From positions 709,824-773,823 of the forward strand of contig JACDOX010000107.1 of the NCBI GenBank assembly GCA_014549065.1: DNA of 64,000 nucleotides, given 5' to 3'. Numbering within the stretch: the stretch's first letter is position 1; each line of letters opens with the position of its first letter. The position numbers and the translations under genes are program-made. Positions 11,342 through 26,300 of this stretch are shown one piece after another. The notes beneath the pieces are model-generated. The model ran no database searches, was not told where the DNA came from, and saw only the letters and a list, made by a program, of their open reading frames with translations. This DNA comes from Cardinalis cardinalis. Taxonomy: Eukaryota; Chordata; Aves; Passeriformes; Cardinalidae.

Positions 11342-14300
11342 CTGGAACAGATTGATTTAAAAGACAGTTGTCAGTGCAAGGAGCAGATCATTAAGGTCAT
11401 TAACTACCACCCAACAGCTGTGTGGGTTGGCAGGGTGACGTGACCAGTGCTCACAAAGCCTTTCCCATGGACATGGACGAGTGTGAGTGCCACCACCAAC
11501 ACAACAGCCAGAATGGAGAGGAGGAGCAGGCACCACAACCACCTCACAAAATGGTCCCTCTGGTAGCACTGCCAGAACCACATGCAGGAACTGCAACCAC
11601 TGCTGCCACAGGAAAACTGAAGGTTTCTCTCTTCATCCTGTCTTGAAGTCTTTTTTCTTACAGCACACATGGCTGGGTGCATGCCATGAAAGGAGAAACC
11701 ATTTACACAAACAGCAGCAGTCTTAACTGAGCTAAAGTATACTCTCAGAATAATTTTTACTTCTTTCTTTTAAGTAGAAAATGCTACCTAGTTACAGTAA
11801 GGTTCTCTTTGGCTGCTCTATACTGTTGGCTTTTGCTTACCAAGACCTTGTCCCAGCTGCACTGGTGATAGTATCATCAATTACTTGATGAAGAAGCTTC
11901 CCAAGTTAGTCAAGGGAACAATAAAAAGCAATTCCTCCTATTCAGAGCTGATCCCTTTGTAACTGTAATAACTGCAGCTGCCAAACAAGATAGCAGTGCA
12001 CATTTGTCAGACAATCACTCATATTTCATTAATATTTCTGCCAGAAGACAGAGAATGTTTCCTGCTTTTCTTCCTTTATTCTAATACGAACTTTATCACA
12101 CACTTGGGTATTGACAACTATTTTAAAGTTGACAGGCACTGGGTAATTATCAACCCTTCCATGAAACTTCAGAATATTTTAGTGTTCCTTTCCCAAAACT
12201 CACTGCTGGTGACAACCATCTGTCACATGTGCAGAGCTATGCGAGTTTAAAAATAAAAGAGCACCTCCCCACACAATGTTCTTCCTTTCCACTGCCACTC
12301 CTCTCTCCCTGCTGCATTCTTGTGTAACTCTGGCTGCCAAGCCTTTGGGCCCCAGCCCCAGCAGGGAATTTCAGCCCCTNCTCCAAGGCAGGTGGCAGCA
12401 GCATCCCTGGGTAAAGCCCAAAGCAAACACAGTAAAGCTGTAACAACAGAGGAATAAGGTGCTCCCTGAGACCACGCTGGATGGATACCGAAACAATCCA
12501 GTATTTATATTTTTGCTATCTCTTACTGATGGCTAACAGAAGATAAACAAGGCTTAAAGAGGGAAAGAGCACCAAGGCAGAAGCAGAGGCGAGAGGGTGA
12601 GAGGCAGAACATGCCCAGCTGTTGCTCCTTGGCACTGGAATCCCCTGAGGTGAGGCAGCTCTGATTTAACCTCACACTAACCTTTGCAAGAGAGCACAGG
12701 CACAGCCCCCACACTCAGCACCACTTTGGGGAGTTTCCAGCACCAACTCCTAAACGCCCTTGNGCTCACCCAAGCTGCTCTCCCTGCAGGGTGCCTAATT
12801 CACCTAGAGAAGATGAAAAGGGGGCTTGCTCATGGTTCACACACATTTGCATGAGAGGAAAAAATTCTACTGCATTAAAGAATGTGCTTCTGAGATCTAA
12901 TGGCAAATTCACCTTAGGGGAAAAAAGCGAAGATTTTCAAACCAGATAGACAAAAAATATATAAATAAACAAGGTAGCAATTCCCAGAGCAATGTGGTAG
13001 ATTTTTCATGTCAAGATACAGATGCATCTAACAATTGCAGTTTAGCTCACTCATAAATTACTGACAATGAGGTAATTACCCAGCACCAGTCCCTGCCCTC
13101 TATTATTCAGAGATCAAGACTTTGTCCTTGTCTTTTACTCCTTCTACTCAAATACATAGATACAACCCATTCAATCTACTCCACTACATATTATTTTATA
13201 TTGTTAACAGATAAATTATTTTATATTTTTAACATCTTAGAGGTGCACAAGAAACCACTCCATTTGTAGGTAGTAATTCCCAGTGCTGCTATGCATTCTT
13301 ACTGACAATACAACCCTTGCTCTCAGTTTCCAAACAGATTGAAACCATTTTTGTTGCTTTACCATGATCTGATAATTCCAGTTATGTTAAACTCTTCTTC
13401 ATTGAGAATTCCATCTAACATTACTTTATTCTTACTAACCCATATGCACAGCTCACAATCAGATATTCACCTGCTTAAAAAAATTTCTGAGCCTGATCTA
13501 ACCCTCCACTACTTCAGGATGGAAAATACCCTTAGGATATCCATCAGTTCTGTAGAAACTCACCTGTTCCTCTGTTTTTTATAACATGCCAATTGTGGCA
13601 CAGTGCATTTAACAGAGCCCCCCAAAAATGAAATATATTTTAAACTATACAGGTTCCTTCCTGTTTTGCTGAAACCGTGCAAGGCTTCTTATTCACATTT
13701 TCTAAGGCAAAATGGTAACTCAAAGACTAAATAAAAACAACTGCTCTCTCCTATGAATTCAAGAGGGATCAAAACTCAGGCAGACAGATTCTTCTGGCAT
13801 TTGACAGAAAGAAGAGAGAGAACAGAAGAACCAAGAGACGTGCCTGAACACAGTAATTTATCCTCCACGTTCCCACGTATTTGAAGGCACACCAGGTAAA
13901 TATGTACCACTGAGAATTTCCAGGGAATTAGAATGGTATTACTACATTATACTTTCAAAGCNAGCCAACCTGTCCATGTTGAGAAGCCATTAAAATGTTA
14001 TTCAACAGCTCATTGCCTCAGGCTGCAAAGCTCCTCAGAAACAGAGAGGTGAAGATTTCCCTCAGGAAGTCTTCCTCCTACAGCAGGACATGTGTGCTTC
14101 TGTGAGCTTCAACATGCCTTGTGGGAGCTGAAGTCACTGAACAGCAGCAAAGAGGAGCAGCCAGGCAGGCCACCTAACAAGCAATTCCCAGCACAGGAGC
14201 AGCTGTAGCTCCAGGGGGGCTTCCCTCTCTCGGGGACTGCAGAACTTCAGCCCATCAACCTCAGGTGGCTGCAGGCAGCATGGAGCAGACAGAGGACACA

Positions 14301-17300
14301 GCAATATTCATACTAAAAAACACACAGTGGAAGGAAGAGCAGTCATCTTCTGAGCAAGAACACTTTTTCCAACTGTGTTGTGTTCTTCTCAGAAAGGCCC
14401 AAATAGAAAAAAATGGCATTTTTGAGCCTGTGTGAGTCACAGAATGAAATCTGCAGAAGTGTCGCCGCCAGTTGACAAAAATTCTAGCTCCTGATGAGCA
14501 GTAAATAAGATTGTTCCACAGCTGACACACATAACCTGGTACGTTATTAAACAGAGAGAGTAAAAGCCTAATTATCATTTTGTAGAGAAAGCCCTCTGTA
14601 AATCTGCCAACATAATTAAAAAACATAACACTCATTAGCCTTTTGCATACTGTGTTTGTGGTTTATTAGAGGAAAGCAGCAGCTCATATAGAGGTCACAC
14701 TGGGTCAGTTCAGTCTTCTAACACCTAGAATAGTCTAAAAGTTTTGAAATTAATGCAGTGGTAAAAGCAATTTCTCTAGAAAGAGTCAGGAAATATCAAT
14801 TATTGTTTATACAGCTGTTAAATTGTGCAAGTATCTTATATTTTGTTACCCTAAATGCTAACATTAATGTGGCACTGTAATGATGTCCTTCCAAAGTCAC
14901 ATTTACCTTTCTGTTCTCCTGCTTTTAATGCAAACTAAAATATAAATCAGAGCACTGCACTTTATTACAGCTCTGAACAGAACTCCCACAGCTGCACACA
15001 TAATGCCAGTGTGGGCTCACATGTGGAGGAGCTGGGCTCAGTTCCATCCTCCTTTGTGCACCCCCATGGGCAGCTCTGACTGTGACAATCACCACCAGCA
15101 CCACTGCTGCCTTCAGCTTCACCCAGCAGTGACAGCTGGAGAAGGCAGTAATGACAGCTTTGGGAAAATGGATGAACAGAGACACAGACCTCCCTCCTGC
15201 TTATTCCTCCNGATTCTGGAAATCATGGTCCAGGGACCTGCAGCACAACTAACTTGCCTCTTGCAGTTGTCTGACTGTCCTAACTTTAGCACACATTCTG
15301 CCTTAGATAGCCAAAAAGAGGGAAAAAAGTCCAAGTTTATTTCAAAGTACAACCTCCACAGGAGGGTCATCATCTCTCATCTCCCCTGCCAACAAGGTTT
15401 TAGCATGTTGCCCCATCAGCACATCTCTCCATTAGCTCAGAGCCTCACTTGGACTGCTGAGAATATCTGTTTGTACTCGAGCCCCAGGTCTGACCTGCTC
15501 TTAATTCTTCCTCGGCCTCATTAACTGCAGGCTGAGGCACTGGAGCTGCCTAATGATTTGTTACTGTCAGGTCTCACATAAATCAGAGCACTGATGATGA
15601 GTTATGGAGGCATTTGCCTCACCTACTAGAAAAACCAGCATACCTTAAATAGAGGTAGTTTATCAGGGGGAGGAGATGCCAATCATTCCATGTGAGATTC
15701 ACCTCTCCCAGCCCCACCAGGCTCTGTGATCACAGGCACAAAGCACTTAGAGGGAATTGCCCCCTTTGTTCCCACNCCAGGGAAGCACATCAGCAGTGGT
15801 CAGTGAGAAGCAAAAGGTTATCTTGGATGCTGCNCACACTCACTATGGTTGTCTATCAGATATCTGCCCTAGCAATCACTCATGGAAAGAACAAAATGTA
15901 ACTTCATTATAGTTTTTAGCACTGCTCTGTCAGACACAGAATTAAAACCAAGAAAGCATCTTCATTCAAAGGTGAAGATGGTTCTGACAACTTTTTGATG
16001 TGTACTTTGGGAAGAAATTTCCCCAAACCGTTTTTAGTCTCAAAAAAATGTTTTCTCTGAAGGTTTTGAGTACAGTGATAGCTGTCTCCATTTAAGTTAT
16101 TTAAAGAGATATAAATGGAAAAGGGGNACCTAGGGAAAGCAATACATAATAACTTTTAGGACTATCTTAAGAACCTAAGAATTTAAGAATTTTTTAATTT
16201 GTTTCTGGAGTTACCACCACTGTTGACTTTGGGGCTGAAGGCTGGTTCCATCCTAAACAGATATAATGCTCCCAGATATCTGTGATCAGACACTCATAAA
16301 TGGGAAGATAACTGGAACCTTAGCAGTGTAGGGACCATTACTGATTCCTGATTTAAAAGCAGNTAAATTTTGGGTTCTGCTGAGATGTCTCCTGGTACTT
16401 TGGAGAGAGATTTTGCATTTTATTTTGCTATTACTTTCAATATTTATGGTTAACATTTTGAATCCACATTTCCAGTGAACTTATAGTTCTGCATTGCTAC
16501 TTCTTGTCTGGGGAGCCAGAATGCTCTGTCTTGTTTCTACCAAACATTTTCTGAGAAAAACAGCAGCAGCCTTTGGTTGCAGAAGTGACTAATGTGCCAA
16601 CCTGCAAAAGAGACTTTTATACAATTACAGCCTTACAAACACTGAACATACTACATTTTCTCATGGTTCTGCCACACTGGGGAAAGACAGAGGTGCTTAT
16701 ATTCAGAGTGATTCACTCATACCTACAGAAAATGCAGAACTAGCAAACAAGAACAATTTGTACATTTAGCTCTAGCTGACAAGGCTTTTAAATAATCAAC
16801 TATGTCATAGTGGGTTAGAAGAATCATTTACCTTNTGCAAAAGTTTGCATTGCTCTTGTTGCTGAGCATGCAAACTGCACCACTGCAACCTCAGCTTCCC
16901 GTGCAACCACTGCAGGTATCGAACATCCACTCTGCCTTCGGGTCCTGCTTCACCTGGGCCTTCCTGGCTCTCGGGCACATCATCTTCACACTGAAAGCAG
17001 GAAAGAATACCAGACTGGTTTGAATTAGTTTCAGTATTTTCAAGTCATTCAGTAGTGAACATACAAGATATTCAGGCCAAAGAAGAAGAAAATCGCCCTA
17101 AAATGAAGTCAATTCCAGCAGCACAGAGAAATCAGAACACAGGTCTGGGAACAGCCTAAACAAGTAGAGAAGTGTGGAATACATATCAGCTTCTCAGCTG
17201 TGATGTGGTGAGCTGTCTCCCCTCCCATCTTTAATTTTCCATACCCAGGAAGACACAGTGTTCCTGAGACAGCAAGCATATCCTTTACCCAGATGGGAAA

Positions 17301-20300
17301 AACTGTATTTTGACTGCATTCTAATATGTCAAAGAACATAAAAAACAGATTTAGCTCCTGCAGTGTCTTCCTGAGACCCCATTTTGTAAATCAATAACTT
17401 ATATAGGGACAAAATTGTGGGCCTCTACTTGCCCAGCTATTTTCTTTTCTCCATCCAGCATTTCCCGTCTGGTATGATTGAGGAAAAGAAAAAATCCTGC
17501 AGCTGGCAGAGACCAGAACTCCACAGAGGCACTCCCAGCTACAGTTGTATCATCTGTCTTGCTTGTTTTGCCTTTTTCCAGAGTAATTTGGAAGGAAGAA
17601 CAGAGAAGCAAAGAGTTTCCATTTGTTCATCTTGTCCCACTTTCCCTCTGCTGCAGTTGAAAACCCACCAACAGCCAACATCTTCATCTTCTGCATGAAA
17701 TTCCTGCAGCACATTTGTTGTATCTCTTTCCCAGGAACACGGGGAATTCCACCTCCCCCAGCCCCTTGCACAAAGAGATCATTCACATGTACAGACAGAT
17801 CTCTCCGTTTGCAGCTAAGACTCCTGCAGATTGCAAATTAAAAGGGGAAGAAGCCATGGGTAGTTTTACTTCTGATGCCAGTAATACCATTTAAAGTAGA
17901 GCTTTCCATTTCATGCAGTCTATAGGAATTACACACAATAAACANAACCCATCATTCCAAACATTTTTACCACAACATGTCATAAGAAGTAGAAATAACA
18001 CAGAACTGCAAAGACCTGGTTATTCAGAATGGATGTTTGCCATTCTGAAACAAAGTGTCTCCCAGTTCTTAGACTCTCAAGACATTTCTTTTAAAAGCCT
18101 ATTTGAAACATGACTGTTTGCAAGAAAACACTTAGGCAGATATTTGGACCCACAGACCTTGATGGTATTTAAGCATATGTGCTTCCCTGCTTCACAGATT
18201 TCCACGTTCAGTAAAATCTTCCAAAGATCCAGTTGGCAGGCAAAGTTTGGATGTAGCTCCAATTTGGATCCTAAACTAACAATGCAAACTGTAAAATGAA
18301 GAGATCTAATCTTGCCTAAAGTGCAGATTTCAAGAGAAGTGTGTCTACAATCACGATCAAATAACCCCCTAACACTTGTTTTAACTTAAATATCTCCAGC
18401 TGACAGGGCCTCTATTACAATGAGTGTCCCTATTATTCATAAGCACAGAAATACTGTTCTGGTCACACACCAAACTATATCAGTATTACAGGTCTGCTCC
18501 CTTTTGCTCTGTGGCTCAGATAAACAAATGCTATAAATCACAGAGGTGCAGGGCTGGTAAAGGGCTTCTACTTTAAAGGCACAGATTCATCTTTAACAAA
18601 AAAAAGGAGAAAAAAAAAAGAAAAAAGAGTTTGTGTCAACTCCAACATCCCTCTTCTCCCTCTGCTCCTTTGTCTCCAGGCTCCTAAACCAAGGNACTGT
18701 GTCCTAGGACACTGCAGTCCAAGCCAGTAGCTCCACAGCTCAGATGTTTGGCCCCAGACAGGAAGGTTTCAGGACCAGGACACCATGCAGATATGATTAC
18801 CAAGCTACCCATTAGCACGGTAGCCAAGCAGCTGGATATTAGTCACGGCAACAGAGAAAACTCACGTGTAAAGAACATTAAAACACCTCACATAAGCAGC
18901 TAGAAAGCCACAAGACCAAAGACAGACTTGGGAATCCCAGATTAAAATCTGCAGTGTCCATAATTTACAGTCCTACTCCGACTTCCCTGGTTAGAGGTTT
19001 CAGAACAGCACAAATACTGCTCTCCTGGGGATTTATTTCAGGAAGGAATGGCATTAGACTCGATTGCTTTGGCAGTACAGTGACAAACACCATGCAGAGC
19101 TAATTTTATTGTAGCAACCTGCCTTATTAATATTAAAATAAGGAAGCCAGCCAATGCATTTTTAACAGGATCTCTCCATTATTTATTTCACAAACTGCAC
19201 AAAAAATTTACTTTTGCTATGAAATACTTAGCCTGGCATAAAGTAAACAAGGTAAAAAAAAAAAAGGTCTTGCATATTATACTGTGACCTCAATTTCCAG
19301 TCCCATCTTTACAATCTAAGACTATTTACTGCTCTCCCAGGGGGTGAAAAATCACTAAACCACCGGCCCAAGCTACAGGCTTTGCTTCAAGTATCACTGT
19401 GAATTTATCTAATCTATGCAGCAGTCCAGGTACACACCTACACTCACTCTGAGATACAGAAGTGCATATTTTTTTAGTCCAGTTCACAGAGAGAGCAGCC
19501 AAANCAACTACCCAGAGACCCCAATGGCCCTCCCACACTTGGAATGCTCCACACCACTTTTGGAAGAGATCATTCCACAGCCACTCCCCAGAGAAGCTTT
19601 TTGCTTGCCAACTGTGCGCTGCAATTAATGCTTCTCTCTGATTCCATTTCAGAGAAGGGATGTGCCTGGATCAGCTCGAGGAATTGGTGGCACAGCCTTG
19701 CAGTTCANAAGTCCCATGAGCAAACATCAATGCCCTCATCACCACGTTGAGGCTTTTCCCATCACTGTGATACCTGAGCTGGGCTGGTCAAACTGGGAGA
19801 TGCCAGAGCACCCCTGAGCAGTGTAACTTAGGAAAATTGATTAAGCAGAAGATAGAATGAAGCTCCTCATTTCACTCCCACCATAACTCACCCCAAAGGA
19901 GCTTTCTACCCAAAAGCTCCAAGTACTGCTGTTAGAAGTTTTCAGNATCCACTCATTGGCAAGACTAAGAAAAGCAAGCACAAGCCTGATCAAAATGACA
20001 AGCATACATTTACATGAGCTCCCTCCAAGCCAGTTTCTGAACTATCATCCTGCCCACACTTCAGCAGAAGCACCTCTCCTGTGGTAAAAGATCCAGGAGA
20101 AATAAACAGCTAAGCCCCAGAACAAATACACCTTCCAAGACACCACCCATCACCATCCCAGCTAAGGTAGCTCACAAACTACAAAACCTACCCCAGGCTC
20201 ACAAATACACCTGTGGCTTAGTCAGACAGAAACATGGTTTATGTCCCAAAAGCATATATTTAACAATTTGTGCAAGGCAGCCTAGAATTCAGTCTTTATC

Positions 20301-23300
20301 ACACATATTTTGCCCTAAACTTTCCATCCCAAGCTATTTAAAGTCAAATTATTAAAAAAAGGTGTCAGATCATTCCCAAAAAGTCTGAATAGGCTTGTGG
20401 TTAGACAATGCAGCAAGTGCACTAAAAAATCCCCAACACTGCCAAAGCCCTCCTGGCAGAATTGTTCTGAGCAGACAAGTCAGAGTCATGAAATACAGTG
20501 AACTGAAAAAAGCCATCAGATATGAAAGTACTCAGAGGAAAAGAATAAGGGGTGGGAGAAAGGAGGGTGTGAAAAAGACATGGTGCTTCATGAATTTTCA
20601 GCCACATTCCATACATCTGAGGAAACAACTTGCATGCAATGTGCTTGGAGAGAAATTAAAGATTAAGAAGTCTCAACTTCAACAGCAGAAATGAAGCTGT
20701 TCTTTTTGGTTTGAAATACAAAGCAATCCCATGTTATCAGAAATCAGAGAGCAGGTGTAGCAACAGTGGATGGAGANAAATTAAACAAGTACTTCATCAT
20801 ATAAATACTTCATCAAAGAACAACACAGGCACCAGAGTGTTTACAGACATAGGAGAAGGGAGCATTTTTTCCACTACTTGCTCTATTTGAGGATTTTAGT
20901 GAGTTGGTATGGAGTAGATTTTGCTCTGCTCATACATTTTGATTTACTAAAACTCCAAAAACTGATTTAATGCAAAATTCTTTGCAGATCCAGNGATATG
21001 CCATTAGCAGGACTGCAGAGGAAACGCTCTGCTGTGCAAATTATCTAGACTTTCTACACTATTCCTACTGATATAGGAATCTTTAAGGCTTATAAATCCT
21101 TACCTTAATAAATTCACTTTGCTCTGAGCAGGCACTGGAATAGAAAAGGCCGTGCTGCCTGCACTGCTGTAAAACACAGCCCCGGCAGGGCTGGCTCCCC
21201 CAGGGATGCTCTTTTCTGACTGTGAGCTGCCACCTGTCGGCCCAGGACAGAGCCCAGCTCATCCCCACCGAGCTCTGCCTTTTCCCAGGCATTTTCCAAA
21301 TCCCTCCAAGCACCAGCTCTCTGCCTCCACACNTGGACAACCAGCAAACCATCTGCTGCTCACGCTACCCATGGAGAAGCAAGCCTGCCGGAACATGGGT
21401 AAGATGTTTAACCCAGGGATAGATGCACTAGGTCGACTCCCTGACACTAATCCTTGAGCAGAACAACACAAAGCAACTGCCAGCTGAAGCCTCCAGTGCC
21501 CATTCCCAGCCCACTGCTCACCTGCACGGGACTGACTCCAGGTCTAGACAGAAAACATTTACTCACCACTCAGATCTTAACTGCTTACCACTCACCACTC
21601 AGATCTTAACTCCTCTCAGCCCACAGCCTGGTATCACAAAGGTGGGTAGGAGCACGTTTAGATCCTCACTGCAGGGCTCAGGAAAGGCAAGGCAGTCCCA
21701 TAAATCAAGCCAATAAAGTGCTTCTGCAGCTTTTACTGAGCGCTCGTTCCGAGCCACTCATAATTCAGACATTGGTTTTGATGTGACATAACATATGTTA
21801 ACTTCTGTAATTACACATCTTTAAACAGAACAGAGTTTTTTCTTGTTTTTTTTTTCTAATTAAACACCATAGCCAGATATAACAGTATCAGACATGCTTT
21901 CTTAATTAATACAGCCATATATCTATCTGCAGGAGGGAAAATGTGAAAAGGAACAATCTGAGCAGATGAATGCAAAAAGGACAGCACTATTTTCATTAAT
22001 AGCACCATAAACAACACTAAATGGATTTCCTCATAGACAAGACAGGATCCAGATTAGATTTATACAGGGAAAGATAGATGGTGTAAAAACCCATTGCCAA
22101 ATGGTGCACATACCAATTAAATCTCCAGATATTTGCATAGAAGAGTAAGTTTTCCACAAGCATGAGTGCTCTCAACATGGAAGTTACGCTCGTATCGCGT
22201 TCAGCAATTAAAATAAAAAAAGTGAAGCCCTGTGTTTCCTCAAGGCCTTTTAGCTTTTAAATTTCTATGCCTCTTGTAAGAATTACTACTCACAACAGCA
22301 CTCCCAAGAGCTTACTCTTGGCAAAGAGTGAAAAAGAGAAGGTGCTGAGGGAAGACAGAAAATGTGAACACAGCTCTTACCCATGCCTGCCTTGTTCAAA
22401 CAAGCCTCTCTGGCAGTAGCCACGGGCCTGAGGCACTAGAGCACATCAGTCCTTTATCCCATCCCTCCCCACTCATTTGGGAGGCTGTTTAAGAGCTCTG
22501 CAATACAGCAAAAGCACGAGGCCTTTAAAAGAGCTTGGCAGCGCTGCCTAATCTTTAGAGCTGCAGGGTTTTAAAAGAACGNTAAAATCCCAATGCTCAC
22601 TGCATTATATATTCAGACAGAACATGGAAACTCAACATCCTAAGACCAACACNTGGCAGGGCAGAGCTTAACTGGGAGAGTGTTCTTCAAGGCTCATGAA
22701 ATGCAACATACAGATAATGCCTTGCACTGCTTTTTCCCCCTGCCTGCAGCTGTAATTCCCCTTGCCCATGGCCATTTGCTCCACTGTGGCCAGAGAGGAG
22801 CCCCTGGAGACAGAAAGATGCAGCTCCCTGCAGCAACAGCACACCTGGAGCTAGGGGAGCACAGGGGAACAGCACCTGCCCTCCAGGAGAGAGGAGACAG
22901 AGCTCTGCTGTGGGTAAGGGCCTGCCATGCCCCTCTCCACACNTTCCTGAAGGAAAAGTCCTCCTGAGGGAAAAGTGCTTTGTTTCAGAGGCTCCTCTCA
23001 ACCTCAGACCCAGGCTGCTGACAGTGGGACACCACAAACAGATGCTGACATTTAACTCCAGAGGCTGCAAAGACAATCAGAATGTACCAAAGGCACTGGC
23101 TGCTCCCCGGCACTGGAGGGCAGGAGAGGCACTGAAACATCTCAAAATCCCTCTCGTGTCCCCAACAGCCTGGGAAGGAGTTCCCTGTGCTGGATTTCAG
23201 CAAAGTACCAGTGTGACCATNGTAAACCTTCCTACCAGCACACCAGTCCTCACCATTTGCTCCTCACACAGCTCAAGGGCCTGTCTGCTGAACCCCATCC

Positions 23301-26300
23301 AGAACACGTCAGCTGTAATGTCAAGCTCAAGAAATTCTGCAACTCAGACATTACCAGAGACACAGCAGATTCAATAAATTATAAGCCTTTCTGATCAGTT
23401 CAGACTTGTCTTTTAGAGTGTTTTACTTTGACATGCTGTCTAGAAAAAAAAAAATAAAACACTTCTTAATTGTGCATTCACTGTGTCAAGCAAAGACAAA
23501 TGTTGGTAACTGCACATCTTCCAGCGTAGCACAGNAAGAAGGTACCATGACAAGTTCAAAGTATGCTACAACAGACTTGTCAGCAACACTGAGGTGAGGG
23601 AAATTCTGCAGGAGAAACCTCAGGGATCCTGCACCCTCTGCTCAGGTTTAGCAGATGGCTTANAAAAAAGGAGTGCTCCTTAGCAGCTACTGAATCCAGC
23701 AACAGTAATAGCAGAAAAAGGGCAAAAACATAAATGGTGAGAATTACTAGGAAGACAGGAGGACAAAGAGAATAGAAGTGTAAGCTGAGGGAATAAGGGA
23801 GGAAAACCAAAAAATGAAAGCTGACAGACTAATACAGCCCATAAAGATCTGGAAAGTAATTACGCCTCTGAGTCAGAATCAATAAGGTTAATAAAATCCC
23901 CTCCTCTGTCCTCACTNGAATTGATGAAGACATGGAAAAACTGCAGAAAACTACTTTTCACTGAAACTAGTGCCCAAGGTTTCCTGGTTTTCTACTAGGG
24001 GGAACATTGAGCTGGGCTGGTACTTTAACACTTTCCTCTAATACCATGGTTTATGGAACAGCAGTGACTGTCAGGTTTCTGTAAAAGGAAGGCATTGCAA
24101 GATTAGACCAAGCATAACCCTTACACTATACTGCAAACAGCCAGTGAGCCAAACTAGACCACGACAAACAAAAGATCAATCAAATTGCAAACCTAAGGGT
24201 CAGAAGCCATTTTATCTTCATTTTTGCCCACCAGAAGTAATTAAACTGAGTTCACTTTGGCATGCTAGAGACACATGCATGAATTCCAAGCACAAGAGAC
24301 ATAATGGCTCTATTTGTTGATTACTACAAATTCACAAAAGGGGAGGGGCATCCAATTTCACTCAGAGGCCCAGAAGCAGACAGGGGGAATTAGTGGAAAC
24401 AAGAACCAGTGTTTGTACATCTCCTGATGATCATGAGGGGATATAACATCACTACACCCATTTAAAAAGCTCAACAGCCTCCACACATAATCAAATTACA
24501 GGGCACACAGATTAATTTCAGCTGTAGAAATAAAAGAAGCACAGCCAGTCTTCTTCCCTGAAAACAGGAAGAATATGTGCTCACAAATACTGCTATTACC
24601 TGTCCAAACCGTCACAGATTTGGAGAAAGCTGGGGTGGTGTCATTGAAATTTAAAATGCGAGGTAAATAAGAATTAGTCAAATATTGAATGTGCTAAAAA
24701 GGCAAGTTTATATCAATTATATGCTTCTCAGAGAGAATGAGAACTCCCCAGGTGTGCCTCCCAAGTTCAGTGAAGGAGACAGTTTCAACTACAGGTTTTC
24801 AGCTGTGTCTTGTACACTTGGATTTGTTCTGTGTGAATAGGAATCAATAAATGGCACTTGAGAATAATCTGCCAGTACATGATCACCAAAGCAACAGAAG
24901 ACGTTGAGACATCACAGCAGCGAATACCTGATGGAAATTCCCAAGGGGTGTCAGAAGCCTTTGAAAAACTTGTCCATCAATTACTGGCCCAGTGCTTTAA
25001 TGCAATTAACAGGCGAGAATTCCCAAGCAGACACTTCAGTGCATCGATATGAGCCTCCAATTCAGATTGTACTTAAGTCTTTATAGATCTAACAGAGTTT
25101 GTGATTACTTCTTCTAAAGAGTTGGCCAGTGCAAGGTTTGAACTTCCACTTACTGCCTCTGGAGTCACCAACCTGCAGACAGATGAGCACAGTAAATTCA
25201 GAGAACCTGAACTGCTGCAGCCCAGCTCTGAAGTTTATCATGGATTATGGATCCCAGTTTATCATGGATTATGGATCCCCTCCTCCTTCTCCTCCTGCAC
25301 AGCAACACGGTTTGCTCCTTTAACTGTTTTCCCTCCCAGTTTATAAACTTCACATGGCCAGGGAAGGACCTGCCCCAGAATCCTGGCTCAGGAGACACTG
25401 CAGCTCTGCCCTGCCCAAAAACACGAGCTGGAAGTACCCTGAAGGAATCTCTTACCTAACACAGGAAAGCAGCCAACCCCCANAACCACCCCAGGCTACC
25501 AACCATGCCTGTCCTTGCCACAACTACTTCACAGTGAGTTCTGACTACATTGGCACTACCTGTTACCACCCTTCATCATCTCTGAGTTTATCATTTCAGG
25601 AATCACTTAACTCTTGGTTCTGAAAATGTAAGCACGTGCAAAAGTCAGCTTGTGGAAGCTTNTCCCAGCTCAGGTTCAAAAGATTAAGAATGCCACACAG
25701 AGCCTGAGCTCCTTGTCCATCATGTGTCATGAATACCCTCGTACCTCTGAAAATCCTTTAGAGCTGATGGAAGTGTTCAATTTGCAGGGAAAGAAAACGG
25801 TGTTGCTAAGGAACTGCAAAGGAAAAAAAGGCCAGAGTGTGGTAGCCTGAAATGAAATTATTTAAATTAATTNCCCGTTGATATGTTGGGTATTTGGCAC
25901 ATTATCAGCAATTCAGCAGGCTTTGTTTTAAACTTGGGCTGAAAGAACAGTCAGAACATGATTGTACACTTAATTTAGGGATTAGCTCCATTCTCTCTTC
26001 TCACACAGCAGACCCTGTTCATCTCTGCGGATTTCAGACAAAATTCTAAAAGCAAACCACATGAATATCAGTNTGAACTAAAGCTATGCCTACTGTTTTT
26101 GAGACTCCTTTCCTTTTAAATGAAGACAAAGGGTAAGGATTCTCTCCAAATTTATTCTCACTGGTAGACCAACAGATGTACTTTTCCAGCAAGTACTGGC
26201 TTTCACACTTTGCTCATTTTGGCAGAGATCTCAGCCATGCACAGAACCAAATGTATTTCATGGATTTTTGTTTTGCAACATTTTCACTTCAGGAAAATTG

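Noticed and set aside
25120..25145. tRNA B-box-like GGTTTGAACTTCC
   Set aside because: No cloverleaf, A box or acceptor stem could be formed around it.
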